A stretch of 64,000 nt of DNA from Hydrogenophaga sp040372165 (GTDB lineage: Bacteria; Pseudomonadota; Gammaproteobacteria; Burkholderiales; Burkholderiaceae_C). This document shows positions 35,576 through 44,288 of this stretch, one piece after another. The notes beneath the pieces are model-generated. The model was not told the origin of the DNA and searched no databases. It saw only the letters and a program-made list of their open reading frames with translations. The stretch is taken from assembly GCF_040372165.1 (NCBI RefSeq), contig NZ_BAABWG010000002.1:558001-622000 (forward strand), written 5' to 3'. The position numbers and the translations under genes are program-made. Numbering within the stretch: position 1 is the stretch's first letter; every line of letters begins with the position of its first letter.

Positions 35576-36412
35576 TCAAGGCATGGCTGGCAATGAAGCC
35601 GCCATGGCTTGCAACATGGTGGAACTCGCATCGTCGCCGGGGAAGAATGTCTCCAGTGCGAGTTCCTGCAAGGTGATGTCCGTGGGCGAACCAAATACGG
35701 TGGTGGTGCTGATGAGGTGGAGCAGACCTGCCTCGGTTCGCAGCAGGAAAGGCATGAGCACACCCGGGTGTTCACCCTCCAGCGCAGGTGGCGCAGGCTC
35801 AGGAGAGCCTGGGTAGGCTTGCAGCTCGGAGAGCAGAGCAGCCAGCCCGTCGTCGCCGGTGGCCTGAATCTGCAGTCTCAGGCGTTCGAACAAATGCTCG
35901 CGCCATTGGTCCAGATTCAGGATGCGCGGGGCCAACCCTTTGGGGTGCAAGCTGATGCGCAACAGGTTGAGTGGGCCGTCGAGCAGCGAAGGGTCGATGC
36001 CGGTGAGGAAGGCCTGTGCCATCCGGTTGGACAACACCATGTTCCAGTGTCGGTCAAACGCCACTGCTGGCCAGGGCTCGTGTCGGTCGAGCAAGTGCTG
36101 AACGGCTTTTCGGGCCGCTTGCATGCTGGGGTCGTCGAGGCTGAGTGACTTGTACATCGGCGCGTAGCCGGCCGAGGTGAGCCAGCGGTTGCGCTCACGA
36201 AGCGGAACGTTGAGCCGGTCACACAGGCGAATCACCAGTTCGCGGCTGGCATTGGCCCGACCGGTCTCAACGCAACTGAGGTGGCGCGTGGACATGTCTG
36301 CTTCGCTGGCCAGCTCGAGTTGGCTCAGGCGCCGCAACCGCCGCCAATGGCGCAGATGATCGCCCAGGCTGGCCAGGCGGGCTGATGAGCGAATCTTGTT
36401 TGGGGTGTCCAT
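35576..36412 (-). CDS. XRE-family regulator with MmyB-like domain
   Basis: Regulator of 278 residues: helix-turn-helix LGDHLRHWRRLRRLSQLELASEADMSTRHLSCVETGRANASRELVIRLCDRLNVPLRERNRWL, then a C-terminal MmyB-type ligand-binding domain (PWPAVAFDRHWNMVLSNRMAQAFL onward), a PAS-like fold thought to bind fatty-acid-like ligands in relatives. It is divergent from a small membrane protein at 36564, and this arrangement usually means it controls that neighbour and itself. Confidence 0.88.
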   Translation of the reverse strand: MDTPNKIRSSARLASLGDHLRHWRRLRRLSQLELASEADMSTRHLSCVETGRANASRELVIRLCDRLNVPLRERNRWLTSAGYAPMYKSLSLDDPSMQAARKAVQHLLDRHEPWPAVAFDRHWNMVLSNRMAQAFLTGIDPSLLDGPLNLLRISLHPKGLAPRILNLDQWREHLFERLRLQIQATGDDGLAALLSELQAYPGSPEPAPPALEGEHPGVLMPFLLRTEAGLLHLISTTTVFGSPTDITLQELALETFFPGDDASSTMLQAMAASLPAMP

Positions 36413-36444
36413 GTCGCCATGCTAGCGCGGTCTGGCGCGAGCTT

Positions 36445-36463
36445 CATGACCTCCGAGGTCATG
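36445..36463. promoter_or_regulatory. Candidate XRE operator
   Basis: Perfect inverted repeat CATGACCTCCGAGGTCATG (8-bp arms, 3-base spacer) in the divergent region between the XRE/MmyB gene (start 36412) and the membrane protein gene (start 36564), 32 bp upstream of the regulator's start codon. Confidence 0.6.
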
Positions 36464-36563
36464 GACCTGATGTTCGCTGGGCTGGACGATGAATGGAAGG
36501 TCATCGACTGGCCTGGCTTCCCATTCCAAGCTCCCTTTTCACATTTGTCCAGGAGAACTCATC

Positions 36564-36962
36564 ATGAACGTGTCTACCCAAACCCTTCGCACAGTGTTGC
36601 TGATCGACAGCGTGGCCGGCCTGGCCATGGCGACCTCGCATGGTCTCGCAGCGGATCCCCTGTCTGTCTGGACGGGTATTCCGTCTGAGTGGCTGGTGGC
36701 GGCCGCCGTCGTTGTGTTCGCAGCGGCGAGCGTGGCGGGCTTGCTGGGGTTGCGCTCCGTACCGCCCGGCGGGATGGTGCGGATGCTGGCCGCAGGCAAC
36801 TTTGCCTGGGTGGTGGCCAGTCTGTGGCTGGCTTTTGTGGCACCCATCGAGATCACGGCCATTGGCGTGATCTGGGTGATTGCTCAGGCCGTGTTCGTGT
36901 TTGTTCTGGCCGAAATGGAATGGATGGGCGCCAGCAACAGCGCCCGCCTTTCCATGGCTTGA
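36564..36962 (+). CDS. Small four-helix membrane protein
   Basis: Protein of 132 residues with about four hydrophobic helices (TVLLIDSVAGLAMATSHGLA; WLVAAAVVVFAAASVAGLLGL; MVRMLAAGNFAWVVASLWLAFV; ITAIGVIWVIAQAVFVFVLAEMEW). AGGAGAA precedes ATG 36564. No family recognised with confidence. Divergent from the MmyB-type regulator, its likely controller. Confidence 0.78.
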   Translation: MNVSTQTLRTVLLIDSVAGLAMATSHGLAADPLSVWTGIPSEWLVAAAVVVFAAASVAGLLGLRSVPPGGMVRMLAAGNFAWVVASLWLAFVAPIEITAIGVIWVIAQAVFVFVLAEMEWMGASNSARLSMA

Positions 36963-36980
36963 TTCAATCGCAACAGAACT

Positions 36981-38357
36981 TTAGAGCAAGCGGGCGAGCA
37001 GGGCGCCTTCGCTGGGTGTCTCAAGCGGCACCCAGACGTGGACAGGGCTGCCCTGAGCCACGTCGATGGGCTGGCCGTCGAGGTTCTGCATGGCACCCAA
37101 CTCCACCACGCGGTTGCCCGAGGGGTGGATCACTTCCAGACGGTCGCCAACGGAGAAGCGGTTTTTCGTTTCCACTTCCGCCCAGCCGTCGGCACGGATG
37201 CGCAAGACTTCGCCGACAAATTGCGAACGCTGGCCCTGTGAACTGCCGGTGATGTAGTTCTGATAGTCCTGGCTGGGGCGGCGCTCCAGCAAACCACCGG
37301 TGTAGCCGCGGTTGGAGAGGCCCTCAAGCTCAAGCAGCAGCTCAGGGTTGAAGGGTTTGCCAGCCACGGCGTCGTCGATGGCGCGGCGGTAGACCTGAGC
37401 GGTGCGGGCCACGTAGTAGTGGCTCTTGGTCCGGCCTTCGATCTTGAGCGAGTCAATGCCGATCTGGGCCAGCTTGGCCACGTGCTCGACAGCGCGCAAG
37501 TCTTTGCTGTTCATGATGTAGGTGCCGTGCTCATCTTCCATGATGGGCATCAACTCGCCGGGACGGCCCTTTTCTTCGATCAACCACACCTTGTTCGCTT
37601 CAGGGTGACGCTGGCCGCCGCCGCAGGTGGAGAACTCGCCGGCAGCGTTTTCTTCTTCCTGGGCGAAATTGAACCCATCCAGCGTTTGCGTGGGCACCGC
37701 TTCACCGGTGTCGGTGTCGGTGGTGGCGTCGTGGGTTTTGTATTCCCAGCGGCAAGCGTTGGTGCAGGTGCCCTGGTTCGGGTCGCGGCGGTTGAAGTAG
37801 CCTGAGAGCAGGCAGCGGCCGGAGTAGGCAATGCACAGCGCGCCGTGCACGAAGACTTCCAGCTCGATGTCGGGGCAATCGTTTCGGATAGCTTCGATCT
37901 CGGCCAGGCTAAGCTCGCGCGAGAGGATGATGCGGCTGACACCCTGCTTGTGCCAGAACTTCACTGCGGCGCTGTTGGTGGTGTTGGCCTGCACCGACAG
38001 GTGAATCGGGACCTCGGGCCACAAGCCTTTTTCCATCTGCTCTCGCACCATCATGATCAGGCCTGCGTCGGCCATGATGAGCGCGTCCGGCTTGAGCTCC
38101 ACCACGGGCTGCAGGTCGCGCAAGTAGGTGCGCAGCTTGTCGTTGTGGGCGATCAGGTTGCTGGTGACGAAGAACTTCTTGCCGCGCTGATGTGCCTCGT
38201 TGATGCCTTCGGCAATCTGCTCCAGCCGGAACTCGTTGTTGCGGGCGCGCAGCGAGTAGCGTGGCTGGCCGGCATAGACGGCATCGGCGCCAAAGTTGTA
38301 GGCAGCGCGCATGCGGTGCAGCGAGCCGGCGGGCAGGAGCAGTTCGGGTGATTTCAT
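36981..38357 (-). CDS. trhP: U32 peptidase-family tRNA hydroxylation protein (YegQ/TrhP)
   Basis: Protein of 458 residues in the peptidase U32 family. The U32 signature region is EVFVHGALCIAYSGRCLLSGYFNRRDPNQGTCTNACRW, with conserved cysteines. The C-terminal small barrel FVGEVLRIRADGWAEVETKNRFSVGDRLEVIHP matches the YegQ subgroup, which takes part in forming 5-hydroxyuridine at tRNA position 34. Start MKSPELLLPAGSLHRMRAAYNFGADAVYAG at 38357 gives the family N-terminus; longer frames are shadows of the MarR gene. Confidence 0.88.
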   Translation of the reverse strand: MKSPELLLPAGSLHRMRAAYNFGADAVYAGQPRYSLRARNNEFRLEQIAEGINEAHQRGKKFFVTSNLIAHNDKLRTYLRDLQPVVELKPDALIMADAGLIMMVREQMEKGLWPEVPIHLSVQANTTNSAAVKFWHKQGVSRIILSRELSLAEIEAIRNDCPDIELEVFVHGALCIAYSGRCLLSGYFNRRDPNQGTCTNACRWEYKTHDATTDTDTGEAVPTQTLDGFNFAQEEENAAGEFSTCGGGQRHPEANKVWLIEEKGRPGELMPIMEDEHGTYIMNSKDLRAVEHVAKLAQIGIDSLKIEGRTKSHYYVARTAQVYRRAIDDAVAGKPFNPELLLELEGLSNRGYTGGLLERRPSQDYQNYITGSSQGQRSQFVGEVLRIRADGWAEVETKNRFSVGDRLEVIHPSGNRVVELGAMQNLDGQPIDVAQGSPVHVWVPLETPSEGALLARLL

Positions 38358-38406
38358 GACCCGCCAATTGTCCCGCAACTGTGCAGGCTTGTGCAGCCGG
38401 GAGCCT

Positions 38407-38895
38407 TCAGCCCCTGGGCTTTCGTGGGCTCTTGGCCTCCGGGCTGACAGACGGTTGCTTTCTGGACACTTCTTCGTCGGTCCAGGCCATGTCGAGCACT
38501 TCTTTGACCAGGGCCAGGCGCTTCGCGCCAATCCGCCCCGCGATTCTGGCCTCCAGCTCAGTCATGGTATCGGTGGCCGAAGCCGCCATGGCGCGCCCTT
38601 TGTCGGTGAAGCGCAAGAGCTTGACCCGGGCGTCTTCCTCGCTCTCCACCAGCTCAACGTAGCCCTGCCGTATGCCTTCCTGGGCCATTTTGTGGACGGC
38701 CTGGCGCGAAATGGCCAGCCGGCGTCCGAGATCGGAAAGCGATCGGGCGCCCGAGCCCAAGTTGGCGTAGAGCCGGCTCATTCCGGCCGTGATGTCGCCA
38801 TAGCCGTTTTGCGCAGCTTTTTCGAACACGCGTTCTTCCATCCATTGCGAACGGGAGAGCAGGAGGTGGCGCAGGTAGCGAGGGCTGGTGGGCAT
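38407..38895 (-). CDS. MarR-family transcriptional regulator
   Basis: Regulator of 162 residues. The winged helix is visible in GARSLSDLGRRLAISRQAVHKMAQEGIRQGYVELVESEEDARVKLLRFTDKGRAMAASA. Start ATG 38895 chosen; ATG 38937 would add 14 residues. It is divergent from the TRAP binding-protein gene at 39095, and a MarR-like palindrome lies between them. Confidence 0.88.
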   Translation of the reverse strand: MPTSPRYLRHLLLSRSQWMEERVFEKAAQNGYGDITAGMSRLYANLGSGARSLSDLGRRLAISRQAVHKMAQEGIRQGYVELVESEEDARVKLLRFTDKGRAMAASATDTMTELEARIAGRIGAKRLALVKEVLDMAWTDEEVSRKQPSVSPEAKSPRKPRG

Positions 38896-38979
38896 GGCAA
38901 CTCGGGGCGTGGGTGGCAGGTCGCTGGGGCAGATCACCAGAGTGACAGGTCAGTTCAAATTGTAGGGTTCTCCCCATTA

Positions 38980-38997
38980 TGTCAACCAAGGTTGACA
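38980..38997. promoter_or_regulatory. Candidate MarR operator
   Basis: Inverted repeat TGTCAACCAAGGTTGACA (8-bp arms, AA spacer) between the MarR gene and dctP-like gene. Its right arm contains a perfect TTGACA (38992-38997) that could be a -35 box toward the TRAP gene; no strong -10 is evident. Located 85 bp from the MarR start and 98 bp from the TRAP start. Confidence 0.62.
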
Positions 38998-39094
38998 AAT
39001 ATATTGATGGTGCATAACCAATTCCGCCAGCGCAAACCCTTGCCTTTGCAGCTCGGTATCCCGGTGGCAAGAGACAAGAGACAGGAGACATGTC

Positions 39095-40132
39095 ATGAAG
39101 TTGTTGAAATCCGGCCTGCTGGCCGTGGCCATTTCGTCTATCACGGCGGGTAACGCCTGGGCAGAAGAAGTGACGCTGCGCTTGCACCACTTCCTGCCCG
39201 CCCAGGCGGCCATTCCCTCCAAAGTGATCGAGCCGTGGGCTCGAAAGCTGGAAGCGGACTCGAACGGCCGAATCAAGGTCCAGATCTTTCCTGCCATGCA
39301 GATGGGCGGATCTCCAGTGCAGCTATTCGATCAGGCGCGCGATGGGGTGGTGGACATCAGTTGGGCGATTCTGGGCTACATGCCCGGCCGATTTGTGAAG
39401 TCCGATGTGTTTGAGCTTCCCTTTCTGGCAGGTCGATCAGCAGAACAGTCGTCCAAGGCGCTGTGGGAATTCTCGAACCTTCAGGCAGCAGACGAATTCA
39501 AGGAAGTGAAATTGCTGGCCACCTTCACTCAGGGACCGGGTGTGTTTCACTCACGCCAACCCATCCATGCCATGGCTGACATCAAGGGTATGAAGGTGCG
39601 CGGTGGTACCCGCATCATCAACCAGATGCTCAGCCGCGTGGGCGCAACACCTGTGCCAGTGCCCGTACCGCAAACTGCTGAAGCCCTGTCCAAAGGGGTG
39701 GTGGAAGCCACCACTTTGTCGTGGGAGGTGGCGCCACCACTGAAGGTGATCGAAATGGTCAAGCACCACACCGACTTCTCGGGGGACAAGGGTTTGTACA
39801 CAGCCGGCATGGTCATCGTCATGAACAAGGAAAGCTATGCCAAATTGCCCGAGGATCTGAAAAAGGTGGTCGACAGCAACTCGGGCGCGGCATTCTCTGC
39901 GCGTTTTGGTCAGGTGATGGACGAGGGTGACCGGGCTGCCAAGGCGCTGGCAGTGAAGAAAGGCAACGAGGTGGTGATGCTCGACGCCGCCGAAACCCAG
40001 CGTTGGCGCGAGGCTGCACAACCCGTGCGCGCGGAATGGATCAAGGAGCTCAAGGGCAAAGGCATCGATGGACAGAAGCTCATCGATGACGTTGAAGCTC
40101 TTCTGGTCAAGCACGCGCCCAAGGGCCAGTAA
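39095..40132 (+). CDS. TRAP transporter substrate-binding protein (DctP family)
   Basis: Periplasmic binding protein of 345 residues. Signal peptide MKLLKSGLLAVAISSITAGNAWAEE; the DctP-type fold follows (LRLHHFLPAQAAIPSKVIEPWARKLEADSNGRIKVQIFPAMQMGG; conserved arginine region GMKVRGGTRIINQMLSRVGATPVPVP; EALSKGVVEATTLSWE). No DctQ or DctM membrane subunits are in the window, so it is an orphan here. AGGAG lies 7 bp before ATG 39095. Ligand not predictable, probably an organic acid. Confidence 0.92.
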   Translation: MKLLKSGLLAVAISSITAGNAWAEEVTLRLHHFLPAQAAIPSKVIEPWARKLEADSNGRIKVQIFPAMQMGGSPVQLFDQARDGVVDISWAILGYMPGRFVKSDVFELPFLAGRSAEQSSKALWEFSNLQAADEFKEVKLLATFTQGPGVFHSRQPIHAMADIKGMKVRGGTRIINQMLSRVGATPVPVPVPQTAEALSKGVVEATTLSWEVAPPLKVIEMVKHHTDFSGDKGLYTAGMVIVMNKESYAKLPEDLKKVVDSNSGAAFSARFGQVMDEGDRAAKALAVKKGNEVVMLDAAETQRWREAAQPVRAEWIKELKGKGIDGQKLIDDVEALLVKHAPKGQ

Positions 40133-40211
40133 GCGGGATACAGGTCGTTGCAGACCACTTCCTGAAGGTTCCCGGCACGGTCGCAACAGCAGCTCCGTGG
40201 CGTTCTGGTCA

Positions 40212-40234
40212 GTCAGCAATGGCTGACCTTTTTT
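40212..40234 (+). terminator. Intrinsic terminator after the TRAP gene
   Basis: GTCAGC-AATG-GCTGAC stem followed by C and six T residues; 80 bp after the stop. A slightly different pairing GGTCAG/CTGACC is also possible. Confidence 0.78.
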
Positions 40235-40430
40235 GTTGCCTTTTTCGGGCCTGGGTGCAGGCTGGGGTCGTTCGGTCGACAGTGTGACTCGCTTTTGACG
40301 TCGATTCGGAAACCACGCTGTCAGCGCGGAATCTGACGCCTGCCCATAATGAACTGGAATATCTGCCCAAACCGCCGGCCACCGTGCGCTGGCGCCTTTG
40401 GGCGGCGGGATTCCTCAAGGAGAGCTCCAC

Positions 40431-43160
40431 ATGCCCAAGTCTCGCGACTTCAAGCATTCCTATTGCGACATCGTCAAGACCTTCACTACGCGGGCTGGCA
40501 AATCTGGCCGCCTCTATTCACTGCCGGCCCTGGCTAGGCGGTTTCCCAACGTGTCACGTCTTCCGGTGTCTTTGCGTGTGGTGCTGGAGAGCGTGCTGCG
40601 CCATTGCGATGGGGAGAAGGTAACAACTGCCCATGTGGAAGCGCTGGCCAACTGGAAACCCAGGGCGGTGCGCAAGAGCGAAATTCCGTTCACCGTCGCG
40701 CGCGTGGTGTTGCAGGACTTTACCGGCGTACCATTGTTGGCCGATCTGGCGGCCATGCGCAGCGCAGCGGTGCGTGTCGGGGCTGATCCGGCCAAGGTGG
40801 AGCCACTCGTGCCGGTGGACCTGGTGGTGGATCACTCGGTCATGGTGGACTACTACGGCCGCAAGGATGCGCTGGACCTGAACATGAAGCTGGAGTTCAA
40901 GCGCAACCTGGAGCGCTACCAGTTTGTCAAATGGGGTATGCAGGCCTTTGACACCTTTGGCGTGGTGCCGCCGGGTTTCGGTATCGTCCATCAGGTCAAC
41001 CTGGAATACCTGGCGCGCGGCGTGCACATGAAAGGTGGCATGTACTACCCGGACACCCTGGTGGGAACGGACAGCCACACCACCATGATCAATGGCATTG
41101 GCGTTGTTGGCTGGGGTGTCGGTGGCATTGAGGCGGAAGCCGCCATGCTGGGCCAGCCCGTGTATTTCCTGACGCCGGATGTGGTGGGGTTTGAGCTCAC
41201 GGGGCAATTGCGCGAAGGCGTGACAGCGACCGACCTGGTGCTCACGGTCACCGAGATTCTGCGCAAGCACAAGGTGGTGGGCAAGTTCGTCGAGTTCTTC
41301 GGCGAAGGGACCGAGTCGCTTTCCCTGCCTGACCGGGCCACGATTGCCAACATGGCACCCGAGTATGGTGCGACCATGGGCTTCTTTCCGGTGGATGACA
41401 AGACGCTGGAGTACTTCCGCGGCACGGGCAGAACGCCGGCAGAGATCGACGCTTTTGAAGCCTACTACCGCGCCCAGGACATGTTCGGCATTCCCAAGGC
41501 GGGCGACATCGATTACACCAGTGTCGTCAAGCTTGATCTGGGCAAGGTGGCACCCAGCCTGGCCGGGCCGAAGCGTCCCCAGGACCGGATTGAAATTGGC
41601 AAGGTGGCGGACACGTTTGCCGACCTGTTCTCCAGGCCAATGGCCGACAGCGGATTCAACGAAGCGCCCGAAAATTTGGGCAAGACGTTCAAAACAGTCA
41701 ATGGCATCGAAGTGCGCAATGGCGATGTGCTGATTGCAGCCATCACCAGTTGCACCAATACATCCAACCCCAGTGTCCTGCTGGCGGCAGGATTGCTGGC
41801 CAAGAAGGCGGTCAAAGCGGGCTTGTCGGTCAAGCCGCATGTGAAAACCTCGTTGGCGCCGGGCTCGCGCATCGTGACCGAGTACCTGACCTCCACCGGC
41901 CTGCTGCCTTATCTGGAGAAGCTGGGATTTGCGCTGGCCGGATACGGGTGCACGACCTGCATTGGGAACGCGGGTGACCTGACGCCCGAGCTCAACAAGG
42001 TGATCACCGACAACGACATGGTGTGCGCTGCTGTGCTCTCGGGCAACCGGAACTTTGAAGCCCGCATTCATCCCAACCTTCGCGCGAATTTCCTGGCAAG
42101 CCCCCCGCTGGTGGTGGCTTATGCTCTCGCGGGCAACATCACGGTTGACCTGATGACGCAGCCCGTAGGCACTGGCAAGAACGGAAAGCCGGTTTACCTG
42201 GGCGATATCTGGCCGAGCAGTGACGAAATCCATGCGCTGATCAAGAAGGCCATGAATGGCAAGGCCTATCGCAACAACTACGCCCAGGTCAAGACAGACC
42301 CGGGCGAGCTCTGGGAGCAGATCGAAGGCGTGACAGGCACAACCTACAACTGGCCGGAGAGCACCTATATCGCAGAGCCGCCCTTCTTTGACGGGTTCAC
42401 GGTCGAGGGAGGTGGTGACGGGGGCAATGCATCGGTGCGAGGTGCGAAGGTCATGGCCCTGTTTGGCGACTCCATCACGACAGACCACATTTCTCCGGCA
42501 GGCAGTATCAAGGAGAGCTCACCGGCAGGGGAGTGGCTGAAGGCGCACAAAGTGCTCAAGCCCGACTTCAACAGCTATGGTGCCCGACGAGGCAATCATG
42601 ATGTGATGATGCGCGGCACGTTTGCTAACGTGCGCATCAAGAACCTGATGCTGCCGCCGCTGGCAGATGGCTCGCGTGAAGAAGGTGGCTATACCCTGTA
42701 TCAGCCCACAGGTGAGAAGCTCCCGATTTTCGACGCCGCCACGCGCTACATGGCGCAAGGCCTTCCGTCGGTCATCTTTGCCGGCGAGGAATATGGCACC
42801 GGCTCAAGCCGTGACTGGGCGGCCAAGGGAACGCAGCTGCTGGGCATCAAGGCCGTGATTGCCAAGAGCTTTGAGCGAATCCACCGCTCCAATCTGGTGG
42901 GCATGGGTGTCTTGCCGCTTCAATTCGATGCCCGGGACTCATGGCAGTCGCTGGGGCTGAGGGGTGATGAAACCGTTGACATTGAGCTGCCCGACCACCT
43001 GGTGCCACAGGGCAAGGCCAGGCTCGTTGTCGTCAGGGCCAATGGTGAACGCATCGAGCGGCCGCTGACTCTTCGTATTGATACGCCGGTAGAGGTGGCC
43101 TACTACCATGCCGGCGGCATTTTGCCTTACGTCTTGCGACAGCTCGTTGGCACTGCGTGA
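40431..43160 (+). CDS. acnA: Aconitate hydratase A
   Basis: Second aconitase of the window, 909 residues, with the AcnA/IRP layout in which the swivelling domain is C-terminal. Family stretches: LRVVLESVLRHCDG, VVDHSVMVDYYGRKDAL, GTDSHTTMINGIGVVGWGVGGIEAEAAMLGQP, cluster cysteines in TSCTNTSNPSVLLAAG and GYGCTTCIGNAG, and the C-terminal GEEYGTGSSRDWAAKGTQLLGIKAVIAKSFERIHRSNLVGMGVLPLQF. AAGGAG precedes ATG 40431. No prpB/prpC/prpF genes are adjacent, so a 2-methylcitrate role is not indicated. Confidence 0.96.
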   Translation: MPKSRDFKHSYCDIVKTFTTRAGKSGRLYSLPALARRFPNVSRLPVSLRVVLESVLRHCDGEKVTTAHVEALANWKPRAVRKSEIPFTVARVVLQDFTGVPLLADLAAMRSAAVRVGADPAKVEPLVPVDLVVDHSVMVDYYGRKDALDLNMKLEFKRNLERYQFVKWGMQAFDTFGVVPPGFGIVHQVNLEYLARGVHMKGGMYYPDTLVGTDSHTTMINGIGVVGWGVGGIEAEAAMLGQPVYFLTPDVVGFELTGQLREGVTATDLVLTVTEILRKHKVVGKFVEFFGEGTESLSLPDRATIANMAPEYGATMGFFPVDDKTLEYFRGTGRTPAEIDAFEAYYRAQDMFGIPKAGDIDYTSVVKLDLGKVAPSLAGPKRPQDRIEIGKVADTFADLFSRPMADSGFNEAPENLGKTFKTVNGIEVRNGDVLIAAITSCTNTSNPSVLLAAGLLAKKAVKAGLSVKPHVKTSLAPGSRIVTEYLTSTGLLPYLEKLGFALAGYGCTTCIGNAGDLTPELNKVITDNDMVCAAVLSGNRNFEARIHPNLRANFLASPPLVVAYALAGNITVDLMTQPVGTGKNGKPVYLGDIWPSSDEIHALIKKAMNGKAYRNNYAQVKTDPGELWEQIEGVTGTTYNWPESTYIAEPPFFDGFTVEGGGDGGNASVRGAKVMALFGDSITTDHISPAGSIKESSPAGEWLKAHKVLKPDFNSYGARRGNHDVMMRGTFANVRIKNLMLPPLADGSREEGGYTLYQPTGEKLPIFDAATRYMAQGLPSVIFAGEEYGTGSSRDWAAKGTQLLGIKAVIAKSFERIHRSNLVGMGVLPLQFDARDSWQSLGLRGDETVDIELPDHLVPQGKARLVVVRANGERIERPLTLRIDTPVEVAYYHAGGILPYVLRQLVGTA

Positions 43161-43318
43161 CGGAAACTATGTGCCCGGGTTGAGGCCTTTGGGTTGACAC
43201 TTGAGCTCAAGCGAACAACGGGGCATCATGTATTGACGCGTCGACCGGTCGAACCTGACATCTGAGCAGGTGCGTCTGGCCGATTTTGCAGCCATGCTGA
43301 GGCAGGAGGCTTTTCGCC

Positions 43319-44236
43319 ATGCGTCCACCCGCCCCGTTGGTCAGCCGCTCACCTCGTGGACAGCCGAGGTTGCGAGCCGCTGCGCCTGCTCCGGCCGATG
43401 GTGGGGCGCCAGCCCGGAAGTCGCGCCCCGACCATCCAACGCCTGCACCTCGCTCCATTCGCCGGTGGTGGCCACTGTTGTTCTTGCCTTTGCTGCTGGG
43501 CGCCCTGGCCTGGTGGCAGTGGAGCGCTGTCAATCAATGGATGGCGCCACGCCTGACGACGGCTGAGGTCAACAAGGCGATAGCCAAGGCACTGGAGGAG
43601 CGGGACAAGGTCGCCCCCACTGCGCGCGCCATCAACAGGCTGGCTCCGTCCGTGGTGAGGGTGGAGTCCTATGAGCGCAAGAGTGACGAGCGTCTGGTAG
43701 ACAGTGGCGTTGGAACTGGGGTCGTTATCAACCGTCAGGGCATGATTCTGACCAGCCTCCATGTGGTCGCCGGTGTCGACAAGATTGAAGTGTCATTCGC
43801 AGATGGTTCGCGAAGCGAGGCCACGATCATGTCGGTCCGACCAGAACAGGATCTGGCGGTGTTGCGCGCCGAAGTGATGCCCGAAGCCATCCCGCCAGCG
43901 GTGCTGAAGGCCTCCAGTGCCTTGCATGCTGGCCAGCCGGTGGTGGCCATAGGGTTCCCGTTTGGGGTGGGGCCGTCAGCGTCTGCTGGTGTGGTATCGG
44001 GGCTGGAGCGCTCTTTCTATTCTCCGGAAGGGAAGTACGAAATCAAGAACCTGATCCAGTTCGATGCGGCCGCCAATCCCGGAAATTCGGGCGGGCCGCT
44101 GGCGACGCTGGACGGAGAAGTGGTGGGTATCGTGGCGGGCATCCTCAACCCGACGCGACACCGTACCTTTGTGGGCATCGGCTTTGCGGTGCCCATCGAA
44201 ACGGCAGCCACGGCGGCAGGGCTGCCGCCCTTCTGA
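43319..44236 (+). CDS. Trypsin-like serine protease with one membrane anchor
   Basis: Protein of 305 residues. A basic, Pro-rich cytoplasmic N-terminus is followed by a membrane helix (WWPLLFLPLLLGALAWWQW) and a DegP-like protease domain without a PDZ domain. The catalytic triad is visible: His in LTSLHVVAG, Asp in PEQDLAVL, Ser in NPGNSGGPL. The protease domain would be periplasmic. It precedes the MoxR gene by 52 bp in the same direction, suggesting a linked role. Confidence 0.87.
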   Translation: MRPPAPLVSRSPRGQPRLRAAAPAPADGGAPARKSRPDHPTPAPRSIRRWWPLLFLPLLLGALAWWQWSAVNQWMAPRLTTAEVNKAIAKALEERDKVAPTARAINRLAPSVVRVESYERKSDERLVDSGVGTGVVINRQGMILTSLHVVAGVDKIEVSFADGSRSEATIMSVRPEQDLAVLRAEVMPEAIPPAVLKASSALHAGQPVVAIGFPFGVGPSASAGVVSGLERSFYSPEGKYEIKNLIQFDAAANPGNSGGPLATLDGEVVGIVAGILNPTRHRTFVGIGFAVPIETAATAAGLPPF

Positions 44237-44288
44237 CCCGCCGGGACATGCCGGCAGGAAAAGTGTCAACCGAGACAGGAGACGATGC

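Noticed and set aside
40554..42488. Long open frame opposite acnA (644 codons)
   Set aside because: Antisense shadow of a conserved aconitase gene; translation has no recognisable features.
43199..43210. CTTGAGCTCAAG palindrome before the protease gene
   Set aside because: Perfect 12-bp dyad but with no second copy or adjacent regulator, so I could not support an operator call.
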